Shown one piece after another: positions 35,546 through 43,619 of a stretch of 52,537 bases of DNA. Source of the stretch: CAXBCP01 sp963974055. Its GTDB lineage: Bacteria > Pseudomonadota > Alphaproteobacteria > MPNO01 > UBA830. The notes under the pieces were generated by a model that saw only the letters and a list, made by a program, of their open reading frames with translations, did no database searches and was not told the origin of the DNA. The translations under genes were made by a program, and so were the position numbers. Each line of letters begins with the position of its first letter. Positions within the stretch are counted from its first letter, which is position 1. The stretch spans positions 1-52,537 of the forward strand of contig CAXBCP010000032.1 of assembly GCA_963974055.1 (NCBI GenBank), read 5' to 3'.

Positions 35546-36058
35546 TCAAAGCGGGCAAATGACCGAATCAGGCAGGCGAAGGGTGTCGTAAACGAGGTTC
35601 TTTTCTCTGAACTTGGGGGTGCCCCCGTCTTCGATAACGATGTCGTGATAAACTGCGGCCATCAACAGTAACGTATCGCCATCTGCAGACGTCTGGTAGA
35701 TCGCGACATTCGTTCGGCAATGAATCCCGGCCTGGTCGATGCGGTCCACCAGCGTGCCACTCAGGATATGACGGATCGTACGCGGTGCGTACACGGCGGC
35801 GTTCTGAGTGGCGGTGACCCGGTCGCGAAGCATGCCTATGCTTTCCCCACGGATGACGCCAAGGTCGTGACCTGCCTCCCAGTTTTCACGGGACGTAACG
35901 CGATAGAGACAAATGTCGGTAAACAGATCGGGCCATGTTGCCAGTGGACCGTCGTCTATCCGGTGAACGTAGTCGAGTTGCAGCCTTTCAACTTGCCGCA
36001 CTGCTTCATCGTGATCGCCATCGGCGATGACGTTCGGAAACTGCGGTTCAGCCGGCAT
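35546..36058 (-). CDS. Aromatic dioxygenase beta subunit 2, 170 aa
   Basis: NTF2-like small subunit: VERLQLDYVHRIDDGPLATW then PDLFTDICLYRVTSREN, and the C-terminal VYDTLRLPDSVICPL. The ATG overlaps the alpha subunit's stop region by 11 bases, so translation is coupled. It is a paralogue of the subunit at 39414 (shared ATWPD/EAWPDFF and VYAPRTIRHI/VFAPRAMCYV blocks). It is the last gene of the second catabolic operon; its stop sits at the scar edge. Confidence 0.9.
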   Translation of the reverse strand: MPAEPQFPNVIADGDHDEAVRQVERLQLDYVHRIDDGPLATWPDLFTDICLYRVTSRENWEAGHDLGVIRGESIGMLRDRVTATQNAAVYAPRTIRHILSGTLVDRIDQAGIHCRTNVAIYQTSADGDTLLLMAAVYHDIVIEDGGTPKFREKNLVYDTLRLPDSVICPL

Positions 36059-37343
36059 TGATGATGTCCTTCGCCATTGCATCCCGGTATTGCCGATGGA
36101 AGCCGCGGATGGGCGCTTCCGTCACCATGTGATCGGTTGACTCGAAGTCCCGGCCTCCCAAAACCAGCGTCGCGACCGCTTCCGGCGGCGCACAATCCAC
36201 GCCGCGCTGGCTGAATTCCAGCGCTTCGGCGTCGTCGAGAGTGACGTATCCGGCCGGCCCCATCAGATTTGCCTGGCGGAGACGGCGCTTCTGCATTTCC
36301 TCGTCGTCGTCCTCGTAGCCAAAGAAGGTCCAGACAAGTTCGTGGCTCCCGACTCCTTTCGGGATGACATGGCGGGTAGCCAGGGTGTTCGACTGGGCCT
36401 GAATTATGATGTTCGGAAAGATGGTCTGGATCGCCAGTGTGACGTCGTCGTCGTACTCCATTACGGGCTGGAGCAGAGTCGGATCCTCAAGCGTATAGTC
36501 CGGCGCGTAGCTTGCGATTTCCTCGTTGCCGGTATGCTCGTCCGGAGGGGAACGCCGGGAAACGAGTGCGGCGCTCCCGCCATGCACACCGATGAAACTT
36601 TCAGATTTCTGATCAAGTCGGAAAAGACCGAACGTCACCAGGAACAGATGGAGCAGCCCGGCGTGATAGGGGTCTTTCAGATTCTCCATCTGCAGTTTCC
36701 AGTTACAGTCGATGGTCTGGCGATGCTTTCCGACGATGCGTAATTTTCTTCCGTCAAATACACGTGTGAACATCCGTTTCATGTCCGCGCCCAGGTAATC
36801 GTCCAGAGCAGGCGGATCGGGATGGTAGCTGGCGAATACGACCCCGTTCAATTCCGCCACCTTGAGCGCCTGGAGGTCGTAGTTGGAGGGCTCAAAATCG
36901 GTCGGCATACCGCCTTTGCCTTTTACACCGCGGCGAAACGGCACGCCGATCAGTTTCCCCTCAAAATCGTATGTCCACTGATGATAGGGGCACATGAACG
37001 CCGTTTCGGCATTGCCCCTGAGGGCCTGACAGATTTGAGCGCCACGATGCGCGCAAACGTTCGGCAGGACCGAAAATTCGCCTTCTGACTTTCGGACCAG
37101 AAGGACCTCCCGCTCTCCGATCATGTTGCGGCGCCAATCGCCCACTTCCGGAACTTCCGCAGCCAGACCGATATAGTTCCAGGTCGGACCGTAAAAAATC
37201 CGGTCGAGTTCTGCGGCGTAGATCGCCGGGTCCTGATAGACCCGATAGGCGATGCGCGAGACGTCCTCATCGTCTGGAGAATTCGTTTCGGCCGGTCTCC
37301 GATCCTGCCGTTGCCCGGCGCCCGTTGTGTTCGTCTGGTCCAT
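36048..37343 (-). CDS. Rieske aromatic dioxygenase alpha subunit 2, 431 aa
   Basis: Rieske motif CAHRGAQICQ...CPYHQWTY near residues 86-108 (C-x-H and C-x2-H). The catalytic iron site is MENLKDPYHAGLLHLFL, with D-x2-H-x4-H near 210-220. This DPYHA-LLH form is found in the benzoate/anthranilate/salicylate-type group of two-component oxygenases. It resembles the alpha subunit at 38135 over its whole length (GVPFRRGVKGKGG, FPNIIIQAQSN, DDDEEMQKRRLRQANL), about half the residues being identical by eye. Two adjacent ATGs (37346, 37343) follow GGGGAG. Substrate not determinable. Confidence 0.93.
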   Translation of the reverse strand: MDQTNTTGAGQRQDRRPAETNSPDDEDVSRIAYRVYQDPAIYAAELDRIFYGPTWNYIGLAAEVPEVGDWRRNMIGEREVLLVRKSEGEFSVLPNVCAHRGAQICQALRGNAETAFMCPYHQWTYDFEGKLIGVPFRRGVKGKGGMPTDFEPSNYDLQALKVAELNGVVFASYHPDPPALDDYLGADMKRMFTRVFDGRKLRIVGKHRQTIDCNWKLQMENLKDPYHAGLLHLFLVTFGLFRLDQKSESFIGVHGGSAALVSRRSPPDEHTGNEEIASYAPDYTLEDPTLLQPVMEYDDDVTLAIQTIFPNIIIQAQSNTLATRHVIPKGVGSHELVWTFFGYEDDDEEMQKRRLRQANLMGPAGYVTLDDAEALEFSQRGVDCAPPEAVATLVLGGRDFESTDHMVTEAPIRGFHRQYRDAMAKDIINAG

Positions 37344-37442
37344 CATCCTCTCCCCATCTTTGATTGGCATGGCTTCGCCATCGATCGCGAAATCCCGATC
37401 GCGAATTCCTCTCGCGAACCCAAGGGGCCTCGCCCCGGATGC

Positions 37443-38135
37443 TCAGGCCGAAAGTTCCGCATTATCGAGCGCGGAACGGATGCGCACCGCGACACTCCGA
37501 ATATGATTGATCAGCAGGTCTGCGGAGCGTTCTTCGTCCCGGTCCAGCGCCGCCAGCATCAGCGTACGGTGCTCGTCTTCGGTGTCCCTTGCCGGGGCAA
37601 TCCCCTCAAGTATTCGGGTGCGGTGGTAGCGCGCCGTCTGTTCGTGGATCGTGCGGCAGAAATTCAGCATCCACGGGGAGCTGCAGTTGGAAATCAGAGC
37701 CGCATGAAATCGCCGGTCTTCCTGGGCCCAGTTTCTGACCCCGTCAGTAGAACCTGCTTTCATATTTCGTTGCGTGCTTGCGAGTCGCTGATAGCCCGCC
37801 GCGACACGGGCTTCCCAGTCGATATCGGCGTTGAGAATGGAATTGCGCAGGGCATCCGGCTCGAGCCGCAGACGCATGTCGATAAGATCGGTATATTCGT
37901 CGCTGGAGATGGTGGCGACACGGTAACCGCGCTGGGGCAGTGCGACGATCAGGCCCGTTTCGGACAAACGCGACAGCGCCTCGCGCACCGGGCTGAGGCC
38001 GACACCGTACCGACCCGAGACATCGTCGATCCGAAGCTTTTCGCCCGGTTCGAATTCACCCGCAAGCAGGTCATCACGGATACATTTGTAGGCCCGTAAC
38101 TGGGCCGAAACATTTTTGTCAGATGCGTTATCCAT
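37443..38135 (-). CDS. GntR-family regulator, FCD subfamily (2), 230 aa
   Basis: Winged HTH at about residues 12-75 (LRIDDVSGRYGVGLSPVREA then LSRLSETGLI) and a C-terminal FCD domain (DRRFHAALISNCSSPWML; DEHRTLMLAAL). The ATG overlaps the stop of the upstream oxygenase gene (TGATG). It lies inside the operon, between the two oxygenase pairs, and probably represses it in the absence of substrate. Confidence 0.93.
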   Translation of the reverse strand: MDNASDKNVSAQLRAYKCIRDDLLAGEFEPGEKLRIDDVSGRYGVGLSPVREALSRLSETGLIVALPQRGYRVATISSDEYTDLIDMRLRLEPDALRNSILNADIDWEARVAAGYQRLASTQRNMKAGSTDGVRNWAQEDRRFHAALISNCSSPWMLNFCRTIHEQTARYHRTRILEGIAPARDTEDEHRTLMLAALDRDEERSADLLINHIRSVAVRIRSALDNAELSA

Positions 38136-39400
38136 CAATATCCCATCACGTCGCGATAATGATGATAGAAACCACGAATCGCCGCCTCGGTGACCATATG
38201 TTTTTCCGGCGGCGGTTCGGGGCTCCGGCCGTCAAGTTCGAGGACGGCCGCATTGCCGGGATTGGGACGGACACCTGCGCCGGAGAATTCCATAACCTCG
38301 CTATCGTCGACAGACACGTAGCCCGAGGGCCCTGTGAGATTGGCATGACGGAGGCGACGCATCGTCATTTCCTCGTCGTCATCGTCATATCCCAGATACG
38401 TCCATGCGAGTTCGAACTCGTCGGGTCCGAGCGGGATGATGTTCCGAAGCTGAAGCGAATTGGTTTGTTGCTGGACAATCAGGTTCGGGAAAAGGGTCTG
38501 AATCATAATCGAGATTTCGTCTGGAAATTCCGGTACCGGGATCACCATGCGAGGGTCATGGAGTTCGTAGTCGGGTTTATACGATTGCATTTCCTCCGCG
38601 CCTTCCGCCTCGTTGCGCTTGTTGCGGATGGAGGCGAATACGCAATGGGCGTTGGTGCGTTCATCCTGTTCGGTTACACCGATCTGGTCGATACGATAGA
38701 TACCAAAGCTGACCAGAAACACGTGTAGCAAAGTCGCGTGGTAGGGGTCCTTGATATTCTCCATGTACAGTTTCCAGTTTCCCCGCAGCTTCTGGCGCTG
38801 ATAACCGATAACCCTGAGCTTCTTGCCGTTGAAGACGCGAGTCAGGTACTTCATCATTACCGGGCCGATATAGTCGGAAAACGGCGGCGCCGCGTCGTCA
38901 AACGATGCGAAGACAGCGCCGTTGACGGTCTCCGTTTTGAGCCGTTGGAGGCCATGTTGGGCCGGGTTGAAATCCTCGGGAAAGCCGCCCTGGCCTTTCA
39001 CTCCGTTTCGAAATGGAACGCCCTGCAGATTGCCCTGCAGATCGTAGGTCCATTGATGATAGGGGCAGATCAGAGCCTCGCCGCTGCCGAACGATTTCTG
39101 GCAGACCTCGGTGCCGCGGTGCGCACAACTGTTTAGCAGCACGTTGATCGAATTGTCCCGGTCGCGAACCATCAGTACGGAACGCTCGCCTATAGTGGCG
39201 CGTTTGTAGTCGCCGGGATTTGAAGCCTCGACATCGACGCCCACATAGTGCCAGTGCGGTCCGTAGAAAATGCGTTCGAGTTCGCGATGATAGTTTGTTT
39301 CGTCGCTGTACACCCAAAGCGGGACGCGCGACGCATCGTCGGACGGCCAGACGCGCGGTTCGTGGATGTTTTCGGTCATAACACTGTGTCCATCGTCCAT
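38135..39400 (-). CDS. Rieske aromatic dioxygenase alpha subunit 3, 421 aa
   Basis: Rieske centre in CAHRGTEVCQ...CPYHQWTY (about residues 89-111) and iron site MENIKDPYHATLLHVFL near 213-223. It is the paralogue of the subunit at 36048. AAGGAG lies 8 bases before ATG 39400. The beta subunit lies just upstream (39414) and the regulator follows with a one-base overlap, so alpha and beta are co-transcribed with beta first, an unusual order. No ferredoxin or reductase is adjacent. Confidence 0.93.
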   Translation of the reverse strand: MDDGHSVMTENIHEPRVWPSDDASRVPLWVYSDETNYHRELERIFYGPHWHYVGVDVEASNPGDYKRATIGERSVLMVRDRDNSINVLLNSCAHRGTEVCQKSFGSGEALICPYHQWTYDLQGNLQGVPFRNGVKGQGGFPEDFNPAQHGLQRLKTETVNGAVFASFDDAAPPFSDYIGPVMMKYLTRVFNGKKLRVIGYQRQKLRGNWKLYMENIKDPYHATLLHVFLVSFGIYRIDQIGVTEQDERTNAHCVFASIRNKRNEAEGAEEMQSYKPDYELHDPRMVIPVPEFPDEISIMIQTLFPNLIVQQQTNSLQLRNIIPLGPDEFELAWTYLGYDDDDEEMTMRRLRHANLTGPSGYVSVDDSEVMEFSGAGVRPNPGNAAVLELDGRSPEPPPEKHMVTEAAIRGFYHHYRDVMGY

Positions 39401-39413
39401 TACATCGGCTCCT

Positions 39414-39908
39414 TCAGACTGGGTAAATCAGTGCGCCCGGCACGCGTTCCGTATCGAAGATGACGACCCGCTCGATGAATTTCAGTTCGTCGCCAAGCGC
39501 CACATGGTCGAAGGTACGCGCAACCATCAACAGGTGACTGTCGCCGTCTTCAAGCGTGTGATAGGCGGAGAACATGCTGCGGGTGCGCGCCGTTTCGCCG
39601 TCCGTTTCCACGACGCGAATCGAGCCGACAACGTAACACATGGCGCGTGGCGCAAAGACCATCGAATTTCGGATCGCAACCACCCGATCGATCAAAGCGC
39701 CTCTGTTTTCCGAGAATATGGGACCGAGCATCATGCCGCTTTCGTGGTTGCTGCGCGGCTTGACATGGTACAGGCAGTCATCGACGAAAAAATCCGGCCA
39801 GGCTTCCAAATTCCCATCGCAGATTGTGTCTGCATAGTGCGCGTATAGATCGTCTATCCGCGATTTTAGATTGTCAGAGACGATGCTTGAGGTGTTCGTT
39901 GCGGTCAT
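39414..39908 (-). CDS. Aromatic dioxygenase beta subunit 3, 164 aa
   Basis: NTF2-like subunit: RIDDLYAHYADTICDGNLEAW then PDFFVDDCLYHVKPRSNHESG, then AFHxx-like SAYHTLEDGDSHLLMVARTF. Precedes its alpha partner by 13 bases. Structural role in the hetero-oligomer. The ribosome site is weak. Confidence 0.9.
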   Translation of the reverse strand: MTATNTSSIVSDNLKSRIDDLYAHYADTICDGNLEAWPDFFVDDCLYHVKPRSNHESGMMLGPIFSENRGALIDRVVAIRNSMVFAPRAMCYVVGSIRVVETDGETARTRSMFSAYHTLEDGDSHLLMVARTFDHVALGDELKFIERVVIFDTERVPGALIYPV

Positions 39909-39930
39909 GGCGCAATTCCCGCGTAACGGT

Positions 39931-40677
39931 TCACTGATAGAATGCTCCGCTTGGATGCTTCCAGCATTCGCCGAGCTTCCGGTCCGAAAACCGGCTCATT
40001 CCGGCCCAGGCGTCGTTCGTCATCTGAATGGCGGTACGTACGCGTTCGCGTTGCTCGGGGGTCTTGATGTAGCGGGTCAGGTTGCGGGCGCCCGCTTCGG
40101 AATGCTCCTGATCGGCGTAATCGTGGACGTAATAGAACATGATATCGTCATGCGTTTTGCCGTAATGGCTGGTCATGGCGTCGTACATCACCTTGGAAAT
40201 TCCTGGAAAACCGCCGATTTCCGCGTTTTGTCCTTCCGCCGCGAAGTTGAGGACCGCGACACCTTCGAGAACGTCAAGCGAGGTGGCCGCATAGTGGTAC
40301 CAGTTCACGACTGCGGCGGTTTCCGGCAGGCAGTAGGCTTCCGCAATCAGCTTGTCGCGGGGAAATCCAAACGCCTCCGCCATTTGAAAGTAGAGGTCGA
40401 GATGGGGCGCGGTATTGGTGATTCGGCCAGTCTCTTCTTCGTACAGTCCTTCGCCGAGCTCAGCCCGGAATTCAGGGATGGAGACGCGGGCATATAGGTG
40501 CCGCAGCGCACGGACAAATCCAATTGTGTGGAAATAAAACTGGACCACGCTGACGTCGATCGCCTCCTGTGGTTCCTTTCCGGCGACGATTCGTTTCATC
40601 CGCGGACTTTCATTCCGCGCCTTTGCCGATTGTAAAAGAATGTCTTTCAACTCGGATTCGAAATCTGTGTTTGTCAT
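39931..40677 (-). CDS. Heme-oxygenase-like diiron protein (TenA/PqqC-like fold), 248 aa
   Basis: An all-helical protein of the iron-containing redox enzyme family. Candidate metal ligands lie in PETAAVVNWYHYAATSLDVL then EGVAVLN near residues 115-140 and HDYADQEHSEAG near 190-202, plus EGLYEEE near 75. Heme-oxygenase-like diiron oxidases activate O2 for N-oxygenation, desaturation or C-C cleavage. GGAAGGA is 6 bases before the ATG. Lying between a cupin and the oxygenase pair, it is likely to act on an intermediate of the same pathway. A PqqC-like cofactorless oxidase is the alternative. Confidence 0.8.
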   Translation of the reverse strand: MTNTDFESELKDILLQSAKARNESPRMKRIVAGKEPQEAIDVSVVQFYFHTIGFVRALRHLYARVSIPEFRAELGEGLYEEETGRITNTAPHLDLYFQMAEAFGFPRDKLIAEAYCLPETAAVVNWYHYAATSLDVLEGVAVLNFAAEGQNAEIGGFPGISKVMYDAMTSHYGKTHDDIMFYYVHDYADQEHSEAGARNLTRYIKTPEQRERVRTAIQMTNDAWAGMSRFSDRKLGECWKHPSGAFYQ

Positions 40678-40755
40678 GATTTTCCTTCCCTTCGCGCGGA
40701 ACCGGCTTTTGCATGTTGTGCGGCTCCCTTTGTTTTAAGCGTGGAGTTCAGCTTG

Positions 40756-41358
40756 TCAGAGTTTGCGCAAGGTGCCCCCACTGCTGGAGGAATAAGCGCC
40801 CGCAGCCTGTCGTTCCCGCCATTGCGATCTGTCGACGATCAGTACTTCAGCGTTCTGGTCATATATTCGGCGCGGCGCGGCGTTGAGGTCGCCATTATAA
40901 ATCGTAAATACGGTCGTCCCCGGTACAGTCGACCAGTTGGCATGAAGAACATCCGGCGAGATCAGTTGACTGTCGCCGGGTTTCATAACGATTTCCGATT
41001 TTCGCCTCAGACCCGGCCATGGCCGCAGGTCGGGTGTTTCTTCCTCATAGAAAGCCATCCGCATTTCGCCAGTGAAAACGACATAGACTGCCCAGAAGCC
41101 GGCATGGTCATGGACCGGGGATTCCGTAAGCAACGTTTCGTCAAAATTGAAAATTTTGATCGCGCAATGATCGCTGCGGAAAAGGTGGTATTCGAGTTGA
41201 TCCGCCTGGTCGGCGAAGCCATCCAGGATATTGGGGTTGCGCTGGGCTTCCCTGGCAATCGCTTCGCACTGTTGTTGGGCGTCGGGAGATCCGGAACGGA
41301 TTGCCGCCTCGATCTGTGCGCCGAACGCCTCTGCGGAGAGGAGATGGTGGGGCGTCAT
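40756..41358 (-). CDS. Cupin, cysteine-dioxygenase-like, 200 aa
   Basis: Double-stranded beta-helix protein with metal histidines in SPVHDHAGFWAVYVVFTGEM (H-x-H) near residues 80-100 and a later histidine in SPDVLHANWS near 152, the pattern of cysteine- or thiol-dioxygenase-type cupins. Probably a non-heme Fe(II) oxygenase. AGGAAG lies 7 bases before the ATG; 11 bases separate it from the upstream flavin enzyme. A thiol or small amino-acid-like group on the substrate is possible but unproven. Confidence 0.82.
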   Translation of the reverse strand: MTPHHLLSAEAFGAQIEAAIRSGSPDAQQQCEAIAREAQRNPNILDGFADQADQLEYHLFRSDHCAIKIFNFDETLLTESPVHDHAGFWAVYVVFTGEMRMAFYEEETPDLRPWPGLRRKSEIVMKPGDSQLISPDVLHANWSTVPGTTVFTIYNGDLNAAPRRIYDQNAEVLIVDRSQWRERQAAGAYSSSSGGTLRKL

Positions 41359-41369
41359 TGCAAGACTTC

Positions 41370-42455
41370 CTATTCGGCGATCGCTTCGAATTTGACGGCC
41401 TCGGAACCTTCAAACGCAGGCGCGATCTCGCGCATAAAGCGGTCCATCTGTTCGATCACCATGGAATGAGGCTTGCGGCCGATATTGAAGTACAGGATGA
41501 CTTCGTCCATTCCTGCGGCCTCGACCTTTTTGAGAGATTCGACGATCTGATCTGGCGGACCTATGAGTATCGAGCGGTCGTTCATGCTCTCCTTGGTCGC
41601 CGTGCCGAGCTTTTTCCGGATGTCCAGGAAGTAGCGCATGTTCGGCGGTACTTTGGCCGGGTCGTCCGGGATATTGCGCAAGGCGCTGTACTGGTAATAG
41701 TCCATCATCGCCTGTCGCCCGAATTCGTCCTCCTCCGGGGTATCGGCGATGTGGATGAAATAGCTGCACATGGCCCGACCCGGCTTATGTCCGTGGGCGA
41801 TGCAGGCCTCGCGGTAGACGTCGATGCCCTTGTCGAGACCGCCGAACACCATCGCCGCCGCGAACGGCGCGAAGATCACGTTGAGTCCGCGCCGTCCGGC
41901 CATCTGGAGGCTGGTTTCCGAGAAAGACGCGACATAGAACGGGATCGGTTGCTGCACGGGCTTCGGCGTGATGGCCATGCCCTCGATATCGTAATAAACG
42001 CCTTTGTGCGACCATTCTCCGGGTTCGGTCCAGGCTTTGAGAACGACGTCTATGCCTTCATCGAACATCTCGGCCGATTTGAAGAAGTCGGCCCCGAATG
42101 GCTGATATTCCTCCGCGTCGTATCCGCGCCCGGCGGCGAAATCGACTCGACCACCGCTTAACAGGTCGAGCGTCGCCCATTCTTCGGCGACATGTACCGG
42201 GTGATGGATCGGCAGAACGTTGATGGCGGGAGCGAGGCGGATATGTTCAGTGAGGGCTGCGACGTTCGCGAGCACCGTACCGGGCCGTGAATTCACACCC
42301 AGGCGGTCGAAGTGGTGTTCCCCGATCCATGCCGAATGCATGCCGATCTTGTCGGCGTAGACGGCCTGATCGCGGATCTCCATCACGAACTGGTTCGCCG
42401 TGCGCCTATTGTCCGGGTAATGATTGTCGCTCAGCGTGAAGTATCCAAATTTCAC
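41370..42455 (-). CDS. LLM-class flavin-dependent monooxygenase (luciferase-like), 361 aa
   Basis: Bacterial-luciferase-like TIM barrel: VKFGYFTLSDNHYP at the start, AWIGEHHFDRLGVNSRPGTV near 45, HPVHVAEEWATLDLLSGGR near 85 and FAAGRGYDAEEYQPFG near 110. Uses reduced FMN from a separate reductase to oxygenate or cleave a substrate. GTG 42455 is chosen because AGAGGA lies 7 bases upstream and VKFGYF is the family's usual first strand; the longer frame adds 12 non-conserved residues. It is the first gene of the minus-strand operon, downstream of a candidate promoter at 42520-42548. Confidence 0.9.
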   Translation of the reverse strand: MKFGYFTLSDNHYPDNRRTANQFVMEIRDQAVYADKIGMHSAWIGEHHFDRLGVNSRPGTVLANVAALTEHIRLAPAINVLPIHHPVHVAEEWATLDLLSGGRVDFAAGRGYDAEEYQPFGADFFKSAEMFDEGIDVVLKAWTEPGEWSHKGVYYDIEGMAITPKPVQQPIPFYVASFSETSLQMAGRRGLNVIFAPFAAAMVFGGLDKGIDVYREACIAHGHKPGRAMCSYFIHIADTPEEDEFGRQAMMDYYQYSALRNIPDDPAKVPPNMRYFLDIRKKLGTATKESMNDRSILIGPPDQIVESLKKVEAAGMDEVILYFNIGRKPHSMVIEQMDRFMREIAPAFEGSEAVKFEAIAE

Positions 42456-42519
42456 CGCAAAATCCTCTTCATCCGGTGTTGTTCGCCGCACATCTAGGCG
42501 TCGGCAATCCAGAAGCTAT

Positions 42520-42548
42520 ATAAAAACAGGAAAATCTATTTTATGCAA
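42520..42548 (-). promoter_or_regulatory. Candidate promoter of the second catabolic operon
   Basis: On the minus strand: TTGCAT, 17-base spacer, TTTTAT, about 65 bases before the flavin-enzyme start, in a markedly AT-rich stretch. The palindrome TATCGATA just upstream may be part of the GntR operator. Position and composition support it; boxes are only fair. Confidence 0.4.
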
Positions 42549-42649
42549 AAAAATACGTTATCGATATTCGGCGCAGGTAATTCTCTACCCTTTAAACATC
42601 GTCAGAGTACAACGGCTTGAGGCTGACAACTCTCGCCCGTAGCTTCTGG

Positions 42650-42769
42650 ATGAGGAACCCGTTCCGCGATTTCAACAGTTCACACGAGATCATTCGTCTG
42701 ACAGTGATCATGTACATCCGATATCCGCTGTCGCTGTGCCAGTTCGAGGACCTGCTTTTCGAGCGCGGT
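42650..42769 (+). mobile_element. IS6-family transposase, N-terminal remnant (2)
   Basis: MRNPFRDFNSSHEIIRLTVI then MYIRYPLSLCQFEDLLFERG is the first 40 residues of an IS6-family transposase, including the HTH-like region. After ERG the frame stays open to about 42950 but reads an unrelated hydrophobic stretch (VLGAGLSPVLQWIIVPLAGF) that I cannot assign. The catalytic domain is missing. It marks the right edge of the catabolic block. Confidence 0.82.
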
Positions 42770-42956
42770 ACCGTGTTCAGCGAATGGCTGAACATCGAGG
42801 TGAGGCAGGCGTGGGCATATCGCGATGCGATGCCGGTGATTCCTGTCTTGGGGGCCGGACTTAGTCCCGTCCTTCAATGGATCATCGTGCCACTCGCGGG
42901 GTTCTGGTGGGCTTTGCCACGGGTGGATGGAACGGATCGAAACCGGGAGACAAAAT

Positions 42957-43350
42957 TTACGGTGGGGGCGGCTCGTGATCCTGCACAAGACACTGCGAGT
43001 AATCGCTGCGCACCTCGATTATCCGGCAGTCGGCGACTTTGTCGTCCCCGCACTGCAGGATCATTCGTTCGAGCTCGTCTTTCATCGCGTTCAGGCTCCG
43101 GATACGGCGGTCAACCTCCAGAAGCCGATCGCGGGCGATTCTGTCTACCGTTTCGCATGACCGCTCGGGATCGTCGCTGATATCGAGGAGTTCCCGGATC
43201 GCGTCCAGCGAAAAGCCCAGTTCCCGGCTGTGGCGGAGGAACGCTAGCCTTTCCGCATGGCCCGAATCATAGCGCCGCTGGTTGCCGGACGTGCGTAACG
43301 GTTCCGGCATCAGTCCGATCTGCTCGTAGTAGCGGATGGTCTGCACCTTA
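42957..43350 (-). pseudogene. MerR-family regulator, 5'-truncated
   Basis: Encodes KVQTIRYYEQIGLMPEPLRT then RRYDSGHAERLAFLRHSREL, the dimerisation helix and a C-terminal C-x(n)-C pair (ILQCGDDKVADCRI). The first helix of the HTH (about 15 residues, MxIGELA-type) is missing, replaced by sequence of a membrane-protein gene. The metal-binding end is intact, but DNA binding is unlikely. Junction at about 43350. Confidence 0.8.
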
Positions 43351-43605
43351 TCCCGAAGCCGAGAAGCAACACCGGTATGATCAGGAAAAGATAAAATGGG
43401 CCGGTAAAACGGCAATGCGTGCGACGGCACCGGTTGAAATTGAGAAAGCATGCGGTTCCCATCCAGATCAGCGCGACGGACCGAATGACAGATCGGGATT
43501 CTGTGTCGACGAACGATCCGGCGATCATCACTGCCAATGGCAAACCCCATGCGTGGCTGAAGAGGCGAAAGTTGCCGCCCGATCGCTCTTCGTACGTTCA
43601 CTCGC
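43351..43605 (-). pseudogene. Small membrane protein gene, 3'-truncated
   Basis: In one minus-strand frame: GGNFRLFSHAWGLPLAVMIA then GSFVDTESRSVIRSVALIWM, then THCRFTGPFYLFLIIPVLLL, resembling an uncharacterised two- or three-helix membrane protein often found near metal-resistance MerR genes. Its end is lost at the junction with the truncated merR. The frame's start is also unclear (a stop lies in frame about 15 codons upstream). Confidence 0.6.
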
Positions 43606-43619
43606 AGTGCTCATCGATT

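Noticed and set aside
35325..35591. 88-codon plus-strand frame beside the scar
   Set aside because: Overlaps the true beta-subunit end on the other strand and matches no family.
42957..43601. A complete 214-aa MerR-family protein
   Set aside because: The first 80 codons are out-of-frame membrane-protein sequence and the HTH lacks its first helix; treated as two truncated genes.
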